Source of the DNA: Adenanthera pavonina
Taxonomy: Eukaryota; Streptophyta; Magnoliopsida; Fabales; Fabaceae
NCBI GenBank assembly: GCA_026686845.1
Contig: JAIVEN010000024.1
Coordinates: forward strand, 12,139,501 to 12,203,500
DNA length: 64,000 bases
Direction of reading: 5' to 3'
This document shows, one piece after another, positions 12,549-24,505 of the stretch (the first letter of the stretch is position 1; each line of letters opens with the position of its first letter). The position numbers were made by a program, and so were the translations under genes. The notes below the pieces were generated by a model. It had not been told where the DNA came from and did not search any database. It saw nothing but the letters and a program-made list of their open reading frames with translations.

Positions 12549-12972
12549 TGTGACATCCGGGTGCTGAAGAGGGCGGGGAGTGATAACCAGTGCAAGAAAA
12601 AGGGATGAGATAAAAGTGATGAGGCACGGATAAGGAGCGGCTCCTGGTAGACTTCTAAGCGGGAGGGGCATATGAATGAATCGAATACATACCGGAATGA
12701 GAGGGATCCAGAGACTGTATAGGTATAGGACTATACGGTTAAATGATAGCTTAAAGGAATTGATAGGTACTACCTATACCAACAAGGTGCACCTACCTTT
12801 TCGGTAGCCTATCCCTTAAGAATTCCTTAGGTAAGCGTGTTTGACCTGGAGCAATTATGGGATGGTGACCTCCTGGGAAGGAAGTGTGTGAGTGAGGACA
12901 AAACACACTGAAAGGGCTTGTGTTGGTTTATGGAGACAGTCGTCAATTCCAAAGAAGCAGCTGGACGTTACA
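12549..12972 (+). mobile_element. Cassandra-type TRIM solo LTR with 5S rRNA-like promoter
   Basis: The segment begins TGTGACATCCGGGTGC and ends GCTGGACGTTACA. It is flanked by a perfect CATAG duplication (12544-12548 and 12973-12977). Inside it, TAAGCGTG (12832-12839) and GATGGTGACCTCCTGGGAAG (12861-12880) match the internal control region of plant 5S rRNA genes, with one G missing in the second block. That combination defines Cassandra, a non-coding terminal-repeat retrotransposon in miniature whose LTRs carry 5S-derived RNA polymerase III sequences. Only one LTR is present. At 424 bp it is somewhat longer than usual for the family. GC content is clearly higher than in the surroundings. Confidence 0.88.
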
Positions 12973-12977
12973 CATAG

Positions 12978-13205
12978 GCTCCAAATATCTCTTGTATATG
13001 CTTGAATGGTTCACTTGTTATTAGGACCTCCAAAATTATGTCTTTATAGCATGTGGCCTTTCGATAGATCAATTCATCAATCATACCACTTAGCTTATGT
13101 TCTTCAGTTACTTGAGCACTAAGTAACGTCTTAGTTACTTGAGGTCTAAGTAACATGATAAGTTTTGAAGGTAGGCTTGATGATATGTTGGTGGCCATGG
13201 AGGCG
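12978..13205 (-). pseudogene. Unrecognised ORF fragment, split by the Cassandra-type LTR
   Basis: On the minus strand a frame of about 76 codons runs from VTASMATNISSSLP to EPFKHIQEIFGAY. Its apparent stop is supplied by the end of the Cassandra-type LTR. When the LTR and one CATAG copy are ignored, the same frame continues for about 26 codons into sequence left of 12544 before a TAA. The upstream end at about 13206 is replaced by another LTR. I do not recognise the family. Its place beside an LTR-like region suggests part of a retroelement polyprotein, but a host-gene fragment is not excluded. Confidence 0.5.
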
Positions 13206-14004
13206 GTAACACCCTCTAAATAAATATATAATAATAACCCATTTAATTGTGGATAATAAAATATTTCCATGATTATATTTGGAAAATAATTAACAAGGAT
13301 ATTTTAGATAAAATTAAGAAGAATTAAAACAATAAAAGATTAAAATAAAAAGGGGGGAGAGAGAGAGAGAGTTATAATATGCACACACATTAGCTCTTAT
13401 TATAGAAAAACAATCCAAAATATAGGCCTATCCCAAGTTTAAAATAAAATAAAAAGAAAGAAAGAAATAAAGAAAGAGGTTTATAGAATGGCTAGATGAC
13501 ACTAAGATATGGTAATAGGAGGTTAGATGTGGAGGCAAAAGAGATTAAAGGAATGCTGAGAGAAAGTGACGTAAGTATAAGAAAGTAAAGGGAATAACAT
13601 TGATGTCATAAATGAGGTAAATAAAAGATAATTTAGGAAGGGAATAGATTTACCAAGTTGGTATTGTGTTGGAACATTTAACATTGAGTTACATTAATTT
13701 GAAGTAGTGAAACTAGACTTCTATAAAATAGAGTGAGAAGTTTCACAATTTTATTGTAGGGTACATAGTACTTCCTAACTAGAGTATGAAAAAGAAAAGA
13801 CGGAGAGAAGGGAAAGACTTTTGCGTTACTGAGTATCACTTTCTTGCACTATATTTTAATCTATCAAAGGAATAAACCTGAGAAAAATATACCTGCCATC
13901 ATCATGCTGTCTTCTTATAGACATTGACAACATTACTCATTCACACTCTTTTATAGGAGTTTTCTTCCTCTCTCTCATATTATCACTTCACCTCTCTGAT
14001 TCTC
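13206..14004 (+). mobile_element. Truncated Gypsy-type LTR
   Basis: The sequence GGTAACACCCTCTAAATAAAT at 13205 resembles the TGTAACACCC start of many plant Gypsy LTRs. A (GA)n run lies at about 13357-13371, and a possible TATA box, CTATAAAATAGAG, lies near 13720. The segment is cut at 14004, where another LTR (TGTGACATCTTG) begins, so no end is present. Confidence 0.45.
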
Positions 14005-14929
14005 TGTGACATCTTGAATTTTATTATATATTAAACAATGTAGGATGATAAAAATGATGTTATAAAAAAATGTGTCTAGAATTACAAAAAACAAAAAGAT
14101 ACAAAAACAGACAGAAAGGGGCAAGAGGACAATTTTCCATATTAGAATAAAAAATGAGAAAATTATAATTTTACCTATAGAAAGAAGAATTCTTTGCAAA
14201 ATGGTTCATAAAAGGTATGAATTAATATGATTTTGCCCCTAGGAATAGAATTCTTTATAATTTAGTCCCTTGAAGGATGTAAATCATGTGGGGAGTCAAG
14301 TGAAAATAAGTTTTGGGGAAAATAATAAATAATAACCCTAAAAGTTTCAAAACATAAATTTATCCCAAACTAAGGATATTTTTGTAAATGTGACAAATTA
14401 TAGTTAAAGTGAAACTCTTAATAAGCCTAGCCCAATGGAATAATATACCAAATTTATTTAGATTAATATAATTTATATTGGATATTTTACTCAATAAAAG
14501 AGATTTTAGACTGTAAAAAAAGTAGTACTGAGTCAAAGATACTAAATGGACCTTATCCAAATATATTTTGGAGCAAGAAAATGATTATAATCTAAAAAGT
14601 AAATTTTGGATAACTCTATACTAATTTAATGACAATTACAACAAAAGTATTTAATTGGTACAGATAAAATTAATCGGTAAAGGGTATTTTGATCCATAAA
14701 AATTATTAAAGTAATTTTTGGCCAAAAATGAGACAAGTGACGTATGAAATACTGACCAGGACACTATGGAAATTTTTTAAAAATTTTTATAATAAAGTAA
14801 CCAAAGATTAACAAATTAACCATGATTTATTTTTCTATTTAATATCTGTCCTTAAAGGTTGGTTAAGTCATTCTTCCCAACTCATTCACATGTGAAACAG
14901 CAGCTCTTGAGGGAGAGGAGCATGAAAAT
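14005..14929 (+). mobile_element. 5' fragment of the Gypsy LTR family seen at 3860-6392
   Basis: Starts TGTGACATCTTGAATTTT and runs parallel to the first 0.9 kb of the 3860 LTR: AAGGGCATTTTTATAAAT-like, then CTGTAAAAAAAG, then AATCGGTAAAGGGTATTTT. It stops at ...GAGCATGAAAAT, where the reverse copy starts at 14930. It pairs with 16600-17455 as an inverted repeat. Confidence 0.75.
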
Positions 14930-17455
14930 TGCCACACCTCATATTTAGGCTCATTTCCCATTTATTAGATTCCATTCAAGTCCATTAATATATGATTAGA
15001 GACTTATTGCATAAATTAACTTGAACCAATTTTTTTTTTCATTTTCAGGTACTATTCCTTTGGTTAATCTTGTTTTACCCGACCAATTTTGAAAATTTAT
15101 AACTAAATCAAGAAAAATCATATTGAGATGATTCAAGTCGTCAAATATAGTTTAAAAAATTTATCTACATGGAAAAAATATTGAACATGGAAAATACTTG
15201 ACCAATTTACATAGTTAATTCATATAAATTTCACTGTAGCAATGGTCATTTTTTAAAATTTTTAATTCTGACCATAACTTCGAAAATTCATCATAATTCA
15301 CATACAACTCCAATTTGAGTGATCTTGGTGTCTGTGAAAAGCTCTACATGTCTAGTTTACAAAAATATAAAGAACTTATATATTAAACAAAAAAAATTCT
15401 AAACAATGCATGAAATTCTCAGCTGTGTCATAGTGGTCATTTTCATCCTACAACTTGACAAAATACACCTTAATATTAATATACATGGCCATCTCTTGTC
15501 TTCACTTAGCACATTACATCATGTTAGATCTAGATAAACATAATTACATTTATGTAAAGCCCTAAAATCATACACATCATTTTAGCAAGGTATTCCAAGC
15601 AAAACATAATGCAATCAAATTCATTTTAATTAAGAGCTTGCTTTTCCTTCCATTTTTCTTCTTGGGCAATCTTGCCATGACTTGGACTTATGAAGTAAAA
15701 CATTTGGGAAGAGAATGAGATTCAAAGAATCTCAGTAGTTATAACCAAATATGTCACATTTTATTATACAATTCATAGAAATATCATTTGAAAACAATCA
15801 ACTAATTTTATATCATATATTTTCATAGAAATTTTGACATGGTAACATTCTAAAAATTGGATATCCAAGAGTCATAACAACTCTCATTCAACAGCCAACA
15901 CATTAAATACAACACAAAATATCAATGTCATAGCATGGCATGTTCAAAACATCATTGCAAATAGTTTTAACAACTTTGACATAATTAGTAAAATAATTAC
16001 CTTTGGACTTTCCAAGTTCCACCAAAATTTTCACACCTTTCCCTTGATCTTCTATTGCCTCTTGAAGCCCTATGGCATCATTAAAACAAGTCTCAATCCA
16101 AGAATTGCACAATTTGCTTCTCAAAGTGCCACTTTAACCCTAAAAATCTATATAATTATTCTTTGGGAATTTCTTATATAATACACTTGTTCTAACCTAT
16201 TTTGGACCCAAGGAATCCATTTTTGGTGTCAAAATCATTAAATTCCCTTCCTAATTCAAACCCTAAATAGGTAGAAAATTTCCATAAATTATAGAAAAAT
16301 ATTTATCCAATAAACTTGAAATTTAATAGCATATTCTTGCATTTTGAGACATATATAACACTTTCCAATGATTGATTTCTTCATGGCACAACTTTCTCTC
16401 TCTACTCTCTCTCTAGGTTGAAGTTTTTAGCAAGAAGATAGAGGAAAAATAGCTACTAAAATACCTCAACATTGTTAGGAGAACACAAGGAAAGAGTTGT
16501 AAGATAATACCTTGAAGTTTTGAGACAAAACTTGTGATTTTCTCTTATTCCTTTGACTTCCACTAAGTCACGACTTCTTTCCTCTCTTTCCCACGGTTTG
16601 CAGCATGAGAGATGAAGAAAATGAAGGCTTAAGTGACTTATAATATAATATAACTAAATAATTACTTTTACAAATATTATCTTTTACTTTTTGCATTTTT
16701 TTTTGCAAAAAATTTTGAGTTAATTCCTCTTATGTCCCAAGCAGTCTTCTCAATGCCACTTGTCCTTAATTCTGGTAAAAAATTGTTTCATAAACTTTAA
16801 TAGACTAAAATACCCTTTATCAATTGAATTTACCCGTACTGATTGAGTATGCTTGCCAAAATTGTCATTAAATTGGTACAGGGTTATCCAACAATTGCTT
16901 TTAGTCCAAAATCATTATTTTGATCCAAAACATATTTTAGCAAGGCCCACTAATTTTTCTTGAATTACTACTACCTTTTCTTGCAGTCCAAACTGCCTTT
17001 TATCGAGTAAAATATTAATATTAAATTATAATTACTCAATAAATATTATTTTGATCTTAATAAATTTTATATTATATTTCATTGGGCTTAATTCATTGAG
17101 AGCTTCATTTTGACTATACTTGTTCATATTTACAAAAATGCCCTTAATTCGAGATAAATTTATCATTTTTAAAACTTTTGAATTATTAGGTGTAATTTTT
17201 GCCAAAATTTATTAATCCTTCTTCACCCCTTAGCATGTCCCCTGCCTTTGTTCCATTTTTTTTCGTTCCTTTCTCCTTCTTTTTTTCCTTTTTTTCAAGG
17301 AGTAAAATTTTTATTTTATGTTTTTTCCTTCTAATCGAGATAATTGACCTCTTTGTCCAATTTCATGTCAAATGGTATATATCCATTTTTACAAATTTCT
17401 TATAAATTGTAAAATATTAAGCCTTGAACATCGGTAAAAATTTCAAGATATTACA
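14930..17455 (-). mobile_element. Reverse copy of the same Gypsy LTR, 2.5 kb
   Basis: On the plus strand it begins TGCCACACCTCATATTTAGG and ends TTTCAAGATATTACA. These are the reverse complements of the end and start of the LTR at 3860-6392. The length (2526 bp) agrees with that copy. No target-site duplication is visible. To the right it abuts the minus-strand integrase end of a Gypsy pol (17456 onward), so it may be that element's 3' LTR with the last part of pol deleted. Alternatively it was joined to pol by rearrangement. Confidence 0.75.
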
Positions 17456-20000
17456 TTTTGAATGGTCCAACATACTTTGGACCAAACTTTTTGGTCTTCA
17501 TGAATTGATCGACTCCAATTGTAGGGGATACCTTGAGGAACACATGATCTTATACTTCAAATTCTAACAGCTTCTTCCTTTTGATGGCATAACTCTTTTG
17601 CCTACTTTGGATTGTTAGCAATTTCTTTTGGATCATCTCAATCTGCCTAGAGGTTTGGTCTACCAACTCAGGATCCAAAAACTTTCTCTTACTCAGCTTC
17701 GTCCAGCATAAAGGGAACCTACACTTCCTTCCATAAAGGGCCTCATATGGAGCCATTCATAATTTCATAATCTCTCCTTTCATGTTCATACTCGAGGCAT
17801 ATATTTTATTACTTAAATTCTTTTATTTATTTATTATAATACTGCTTCACTTTTTGTGAAGTCTCTCATCTTTCTTTACATGTATATATACTAACTTCAC
17901 TAATCATAAATGTGCTAATTTTATCAATCTTATAATCATCCACATAATATCTTATGGGTGTGCATAATTCTAAACCTTTTGTGATACATGTTCCGTTTTT
18001 CATCAAACTTTCAAGAGTCAAAATAATCTTATTAGTCTTTGTATGTCTTACTTTCACTCTTTTGACACATCGAACTTCTACTATTCTCATACTATATCAT
18101 CCAATTCATAAAACTAGTTCATTAACCCATGGCAGCCTTTGCTCTTATAAACTTCTACTAATATCTTTTATCTTATTTCTACTTTTTAAGAGATGCATAC
18201 TTTTTTCTAAAATCTCATCAGACCATCATATTTTGTGTTAGATTCTTTTTGCTTCTCCCTAATCCATTGATTTTTTATTCTCATTTGCATATTTATTATC
18301 TTACTGGGCTTTTTCTACCTCTTTGTCAAAATTCATTTTCACTTTTAGTTTCATGCAGTCAGGGAAAGAGATCTAAATCTCCAAATCTTCTACTAACATT
18401 TGCTCCTTCATTCTCATCATATTGGTTACATGGATATCTTTTAAACTTATTGTATCAACCATAATACTAGCTTTTCTAGATGGCACTTTTTAGCATGATC
18501 ATTATCTTTCAACGATTCCATCCATTATCCTTGCCTCAAGCTCAATACTTATGATCTAATAAATCCTTAAGGCTATTGTAATCACAATACTCTTCCACGG
18601 TCGTACAGTAGAAATAATGCCTCTATATCTTTAGAATATAAACTATTCCCTCAAGTTCTAAATCATGCGTGGGATAATTTTCTTCATATGATTAAAAATT
18701 TATCTAAAAACATAGGCTACACCTCTACCATCCTACATCAACACACATCCTAATTCATGCATACTAGCATTACTTTAAACCACAAAGGGTTTCTTTGGAT
18801 CATGTATGTTTAATACAAGGGAAGAGATCAACCTTCCTTATACTTTGAAAACTATTTTTGCAATTCTTATCCCGCACAAAATTTTCTTTCCTTGTAAACC
18901 TTGTCATCGACAAAGCAATATGAGAAAAGTCCTACTTAAACTTTCTGTAATAACCAACTAAACCCAGAAAACTTTGTATCCTTGTAACGATTTTAGTCCT
19001 CTCCCACTTTAGGACTGTATCTACTTTGCTGGGATCTACTACAACCATGTCCTTTGAGATAATGTGTCCCAAAAACCATATCCCAGTGAGCCACAACTCA
19101 CACTTGCTGAGTTTAGCATACCATCCCATTTCTTAAAAAACTGTTAAAACAATTCTCAAATGTCTTTAATGCTCCTTTAAAAACTTAGAGTGCATCTCAT
19201 CATTAATGAAGACAGCAACAATCTAATCTTAATATGGCCAGAGAAACCTATTCATGTAGCCCACAAAGATAACCGGTGCATTTGTGAGACTAGGTGGCAT
19301 TACTAGCAATTTATTGTGCCCATCTCTGATCTAAAGGCAGTCCTTGGAATATCTATTGCCTTTACTCATAATTGATAATACCAAATCTTTAATTAATCTT
19401 GAAGAAAATTTAGGCTTTAGCCAATTAATTTGACTGATTATCTATTTTGGGTAATAGGTTTATATTCTTAATCATGACCTTATTTAATTTTCTGTCATCA
19501 ACACAGAACTCAAGACTCCCATCTATCTTTTAATAAACATTATAGGAGCACCTTAGGGAGATATATTGAATCTGATGAATCCTTTGCTCATAAATTTTGT
19601 CATCTATTACTTTAACTTAGTGATCTCATTCAAAACCATGCCAAATGGAGCTTTAAATATTGGTCTCACTCCAAGCATAACATTTTCTACTTTTCTTTTA
19701 GGTAATTATCTTTTACATTCCTTGGGAAGATATTTTTATTAATTTCTTATCTAATAGGAACTTCTTTTATTTCCTTACTTATCTTTTTGCTTGAATTTTG
19801 GAGGAAATATTCCTAACTTCCTTTATCTTCGATATCTTAATCTGTTAGGTGGTTAGATTACTTACTTTGTCATAATGTATAAGACAGTTTCACAATAGGT
19901 TTGATTATAGTCTTGTCCTCACATTTAAGGAGAATATTATTTACTGCCATCAATTCATACCAATATCATCATTAATGTCATAGTAAGACATATTAAGCAA
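17456..20000 (-). pseudogene. Decayed Ty3/Gypsy pol (protease, RT, integrase C-terminal part)
   Basis: Read right to left, the minus strand shows a protease end (GMNW then VNNILLKCEDKT-like, 19880-19980) and the start of reverse transcriptase (KAPFGMVLNEITKLK then SKGFIRFNIS, about 19540-19680). Next come pieces matching the RT palm (TAFRSEMG-like and MNRFLW-like, 19200-19350) and the RT end with FLGHIISKD, VDPSKV and SFLGLVGYYRKF (18932-19129). Last is the integrase C-terminal region with MAPYEALYGRKCR, PELVDQT and SRQKSYA (17460-17760). These are the conserved blocks of plant Ty3/Gypsy polyproteins. Stops and frameshifts occur throughout. Most of RNase H and the integrase core (17760-18930) cannot be read. 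The frame breaks off at a GPF motif where the LTR at 17455 begins. Confidence 0.85.
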
Positions 20001-20169
20001 GGCATCCTTTTGCATACTCGTTGTGCGTTATTTCCCCGGTCTCTTAAATCTCTTACTGTTTCTAAGGTCTATTTCTTCTCTTCTTACTTATGATCCTTTC
20101 TTTTACTAACCTTTGTGTCACTAGAGAATGCCCTTTAATTATTAACTTTATGCTACTTACTTTCTTTAA

Positions 20170-22563
20170 TGTGAGGTTTTTGACAAATTGAACTTTCCAG
20201 TTGTTATATCTTATATTTTAAGATATTTTCCAATGACAAATGCTTATTTGATGTATGGAAACATTCATAGAAAAATTTGAACCAATTAAAACTTTAAAAT
20301 TGAATAGAACTGTTTTCATTGGTTTACAGCCCATTGTGTAGCAGATTTTCAAAAATATAACTAAATGTAGAAAAATTATTTCTCAGTGGTCCAAGTTTCT
20401 AAAAATTTAGCACATCTTGAATTTTAAGGAAAAAATAATAAAATGGAAAATGAACACACAAATTAGTATAATTTATTGTGTAAACATTACTAATCATTTT
20501 CACATCCTTGTTTCTATCTAAAAACTGAACCTTAAATTTAAGAATTCATTTCTCATAAAATACAAAGCCATATGGTGCATACTTAGCATCTTTGGAAAGC
20601 TTTATACCTACTTTCTAACTATATTTTTCTTATACATTTGTTCTAACTCTACTAGCTAGAGCATCAACATATATCATTAGAGGTCAGAAATAATGTTTAT
20701 TAGAGCAATCATAGTAAACATGAATATCTACCATTATATAAATCCAAACACAATTCAATTAGTGCCATTTTGATCCTAAGACATAGATCTACTCATGCAT
20801 ATAAATCACTGTATTTTTTTACACATATTCAAATTTACACCATGTATCATAGCAAATAGTCAAAAATAGAGAAATTCAGTTTCAATACTTCAATCTTCTT
20901 CCTTTATCCTCCTTGCTAAATTCCTTCCTTTAGTATTACTTCACCCCATTATTGAAAAATATGGGGTGAGATTGGGTAATCTTAGTAGTCAACTTACACA
21001 TGCCATCATGTTATCACAAAACATTGAAAGCATATAAATATAATATAATTTCATTAAAACATTAAAAACATCCATATTGTCTAACAAAAATTCAATTGTA
21101 TAAAGGCTTACTAAATGGGCACTCCGGGACTTAGCTGTTAACATAAAATAGCCACAGTCATGCAAAAACATTCATAATAGCAATATGGCATCATTTACAA
21201 ATCATAATAATATATTGAACATTCATAAATAATAACATTAAGTAAAGGCAAGAGACTACCTGGGAGTTTTAACCTTTCAACCTTGCTTCCCTCTTGGTTT
21301 GGGTTAGTTCCTTAACTTGTTTAGAACCTAAGGGCATCATTAAACCTTACTTAGAAACTTGGATAACATCACATAAACTATGTATACATAAATGGCCTTA
21401 AACTTTGACATTATGCAAACTCCTTTCTTGAATACTTTAATCTTTCTTAGCTATTTTGCATCCTAGGAATTCATTGGAAACATCAATTTCATGAGATTCC
21501 AACCTGAAGGCCATGATCCTTGTTTGGCTGAGACCTCCCCCTAAGGAATACCAAGTTGGAAACTTCAACATTTCTTCATACTTTTCATGTATTCTACGTT
21601 TTATGCAACCTTGCAAACTCATTACAACATTGTCTAAATGGAACACAATACTTTGCCTCAAAATCTTAGATTTGGACGAGGCATTATGGGACCATGGGAA
21701 AGGGAAGAAATGCTTCAAACTCTAACCAAAATAAAACTAAATGAATGAGGAAGAACACTAGAAGTGATGGGAGGAGAACTCATACCTCTTGGAGTCTTCA
21801 CCTTGCCTTCTTCCCTTTCCTCTTTCTCTTCCTTTCTTTCTTTTCCTCTTCCTCGCTCGGCTTTTCTTTCTTCCTTTCCTTCTTTCTCATGCACTCTCCC
21901 TCTCTTCTTTCTCTCATCTTTCCTTGGTTTGGTGTGAGCAAATAGGAGAGGGAGGCTTAGTATTTATAGAGGAAATGGGAGGATGTGAGCCATTGGATTA
22001 CAACTTGATCCAAGGGCTAGAATTGAAACTTAGTGGCCAAGACAAGAGAAGCTTCTTATGTAAGCCTTAGTTGTTCGGAAATTTTCACATTTACCATGGT
22101 AAATTTTGTTCATTAGAGAAAGAGGGGTAAAAATTTTTACTGTTACCATTTACTTTTACTTTTACCTAGTTCAGTAATTTTTTAAGCACTTACCTTTTTA
22201 CTGGGCTTTTATTGTACTTAATAAATAATATTTACTAATCTCATTTTACTATGGTAAAAGTATACTTCTCTTTAACTCTTAACCAGTTTATTATTTTTAC
22301 TATAGGGTCTACCTGTCTCACTTTTTACTGTTGATCTCCCTTCCACATTTACTATTCACGTGATACCTGCTTTTATTGAACTTGTTCTTTTTCCTCTCCA
22401 GACCCATATATCCAGTATCACTTATACTTTTAACCTGCACCGGAGTATTATAATATTATTTTCTCTCTTCTTTTGTAAAATGAATGTTTTGCCCCTTTTA
22501 AGCCCTTTTTTTATATTTTTATAATATTTTAGGCCTTCAACCTATTTAATTAAATATCCTGAC
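20170..22563 (-). mobile_element. Decayed reverse-oriented Gypsy LTR-like region (limits approximate)
   Basis: The plus strand starts TGTGAGGTTTTTGAC at 20170. The region follows the same order of blocks as the reverse LTR at 14930: a short TCTAAAAATTTA segment, then AATGGAAAATGAACA, the ...CACCCC box near 20940, and a C/T-rich stretch at 21800-21920. The right part (22490-22563) resembles a reversed LTR start. It is much more diverged than the 3860 family. It could be the 5' LTR of the pol at 17456-20000, but too little gag would then lie between them. The C/T-rich ORFs at 21745-22070 are low-complexity and not genes. Confidence 0.45.
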
Positions 22564-23524
22564 TTCCCCAATCATCATAAATTAATCAAGAACAAGTTTT
22601 TCAAAAATTTAGCTTGTGGTGATTTAATGTTATCTGAACAATGAATAACATCCTAGGAGGTTATTTTAATCATCCTAAAAGGTATTCAAGTTTGTGAGAT
22701 TTTATTCAAACAACTGAGTAGGTTTTCATAAAAATGCTCTTAAGCTGAAATTTAGTCATTCTGGAATGATTGTTATCCGCATACCGAAAGTCTAACATTG
22801 AAACTAAGAGCCAACGGTCACCCGTTATTCGCATAACCTAAGAAGGTTATCCACATATCCTCTATCAGACGCATTTAATGCGGTAGATGAACGGCTATTT
22901 TCTAAGAGTAACGGCTAGTTCTTGCTTTCAACGGATAGTTTTGCTCTCAAACTATAAATAGAACTTTATTAGAACTTATGGGTAACAATCTTAAGAGATT
23001 TTATGCGAAAAAGCTATCTATATACATAAAATATTTCTGTGTCAGCATCCTTTAAAAAAACCTACCTTAATAGAGTAAGCTTTCAATGTATCATTTACTC
23101 TAAGAGAGAGTTTTCATTCTGTATTCATTCTTTCCTACAATTTCTGGGTAGATACTTAGTGTGGGGTATCACAAAAGGAGATTACACATCTTTGTAGGAG
23201 TGTGAGGAGAGTAGTTTCACAAGTGCCTACTGAAACTTGTGGGATGTACTGAGGCTTCACAGGTGCCCAAATCAAACCTGTGGAATATAGTGGAAAATCC
23301 CAAGTAGTAGATTGGAGACTGGATGTAAGCCAAGTGGTTGGACTGAACCAAGATAAATCCGTATGTCTTATTCTTCATCTATTCATTTCGTGCTCTAACT
23401 TCTTCACACTCTATTCATCCCTATTTTGCTACAAATTTAGTAAACTTGAGTTGTAATCCAAAAAGAACAAAAATCTTACATCACCCAATTCACCGCCCCT
23501 CTTGGGTGACCAGCCAACCTAACA
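22564..23524 (+). mobile_element. Sirevirus-like Copia LTR, 5' truncated (LTR D)
   Basis: The right part matches LTR B closely: CAGACGCATTTAATGCGG at 22867, TATAAATA at 22953-22960, then CACAGGTGCCCAAATCAAACC and the tail CTTGGGTGACCAGCCAACC...AACA ending at 23524. The left end lacks the TGTTAGGT-type start of LTRs A and B, so the LTR is truncated. A different short dyad, GTTATYCGCATAACC, recurs at about 22770, 22824 and 22850. No primer-binding site follows. Confidence 0.75.
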
Positions 23525-23620
23525 AATGGCCACGGGGGGACTCAAACCCATCACCCAATGAGAGGTGAGAGCCTTTGTCCGGATCTTGTGGCCACTTGTG
23601 CCAACCTGCGTTGGCTATGT
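23525..23620 (-). repeat. Possible tRNA-derived SINE head
   Basis: On the minus strand TGGCACAAGTGG resembles a pol III A box, and GGGTTTGAGTCCCCC resembles a B box about 60 bases downstream. This layout is that of a tRNA-derived SINE 5' end. The B box lies next to the LTR end at 23524, so the SINE body is missing or was replaced. No poly-T tail or duplication was found. Confidence 0.35.
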
Positions 23621-24505
23621 GGAGGTACTCAATTTGAAAGCTCACATTTATGTCCATTTCCTATGTAGTGCTCAATCATTGGGCCCAATTATTTTTATTC
23701 CCAAGTTAATCTATTATCGCCAATCCACTAGTTGATTCACTATATTCTCCTATTCAGATGGCTAACTTTATTAGATTTGGATCTCTTGCAATGTCCAACT
23801 TCTTCAATTGCTTAAGTACAGTGTAAAAGTTATATATTTATGTTATTTTTATCTTTTCTTATTTATATATAACAAATTTATCTCCCTACAATATACCAAA
23901 GTGGTTGAAGGAAGTGAATAGGGGATCTAAATCCTAACATGTACTAATAATAGAGTTCTACAATGACATAGTAGCCAAATTTATGGTCCTTCATTTCAAA
24001 TATGATCAAAATGAACATTCTTGAGTGGAATTGCAACAATCAAGAGGTGCATTAGAAGGTCCAATTTTAGTTTCTTTGGTCATGTGGGACACAAATAGAC
24101 CTAGGCCTCTTGTTTAAGAAAAAATTCAAAATGAACATGACATGTAGCTCAAAGAGAGAATAACATTGTTCACAAATCACAAACAATAAAATTTCCTATA
24201 TCTTTCAATCATTTATAAATATATTGATATTGATGTTGATAATTGTGTTAGTGAGAAAACATCACTCTTAAATAGCCCACAAATTTAAAAAAATGACAAT
24301 AAATTGGCAAGAAGCTAGAAGTTAAGTATTATAAATTATATAATAGTATCATTTGCTATAAATTTATTTACATATATAGATATATATAAATTGTGTTTAG
24401 GGAATAAAATACATTAAATTAATTAATTAGTTAAAACAAAGGACAAAATTGAACAAAAAAAGAGTTGAAGAACAAAATTGAAATTAGATCAACAAGCACG
24501 TAACT
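23621..24505. other. Unassigned AT-rich sequence
   Basis: No gene recognised. Around 24005-24120 two short phrases look vaguely LINE-like (a start-like MNILEWNC and a CCHC-like FGHVGHK), but they occur in the wrong order and contain stops, so no call is made. Confidence 0.4.

Larger units (their letters stand above)
11693..13206 (-). mobile_element. Minus-strand retroelement fragment with LTR-like promoter
   Basis: The plus-strand edge reads TGATCTTGAGTTAGAACCC, so the minus-strand sequence ends ...AAGATCA as an LTR would. On the minus strand there is a promoter-like CTATAAATAGGCC (plus 11881-11893) followed by a leader-like stretch. Further upstream on the same strand lies an old ORF (12978-13205), interrupted by the Cassandra-type LTR at 12549-12972. 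The family was not recognised. No matching target-site duplication was found for this element, so its outer limits are uncertain. Confidence 0.5.

Noticed and set aside
21745..22070. Two overlapping ORFs encoding Phe/Ser/Leu-rich peptides
   Set aside because: Both come from a C/T-rich low-complexity stretch inside a decayed LTR. No domain, no conserved start.
24005..24120. LINE ORF2 start and CCHC zinc knuckle
   Set aside because: Short, interrupted by stops and in an order that does not fit a LINE.
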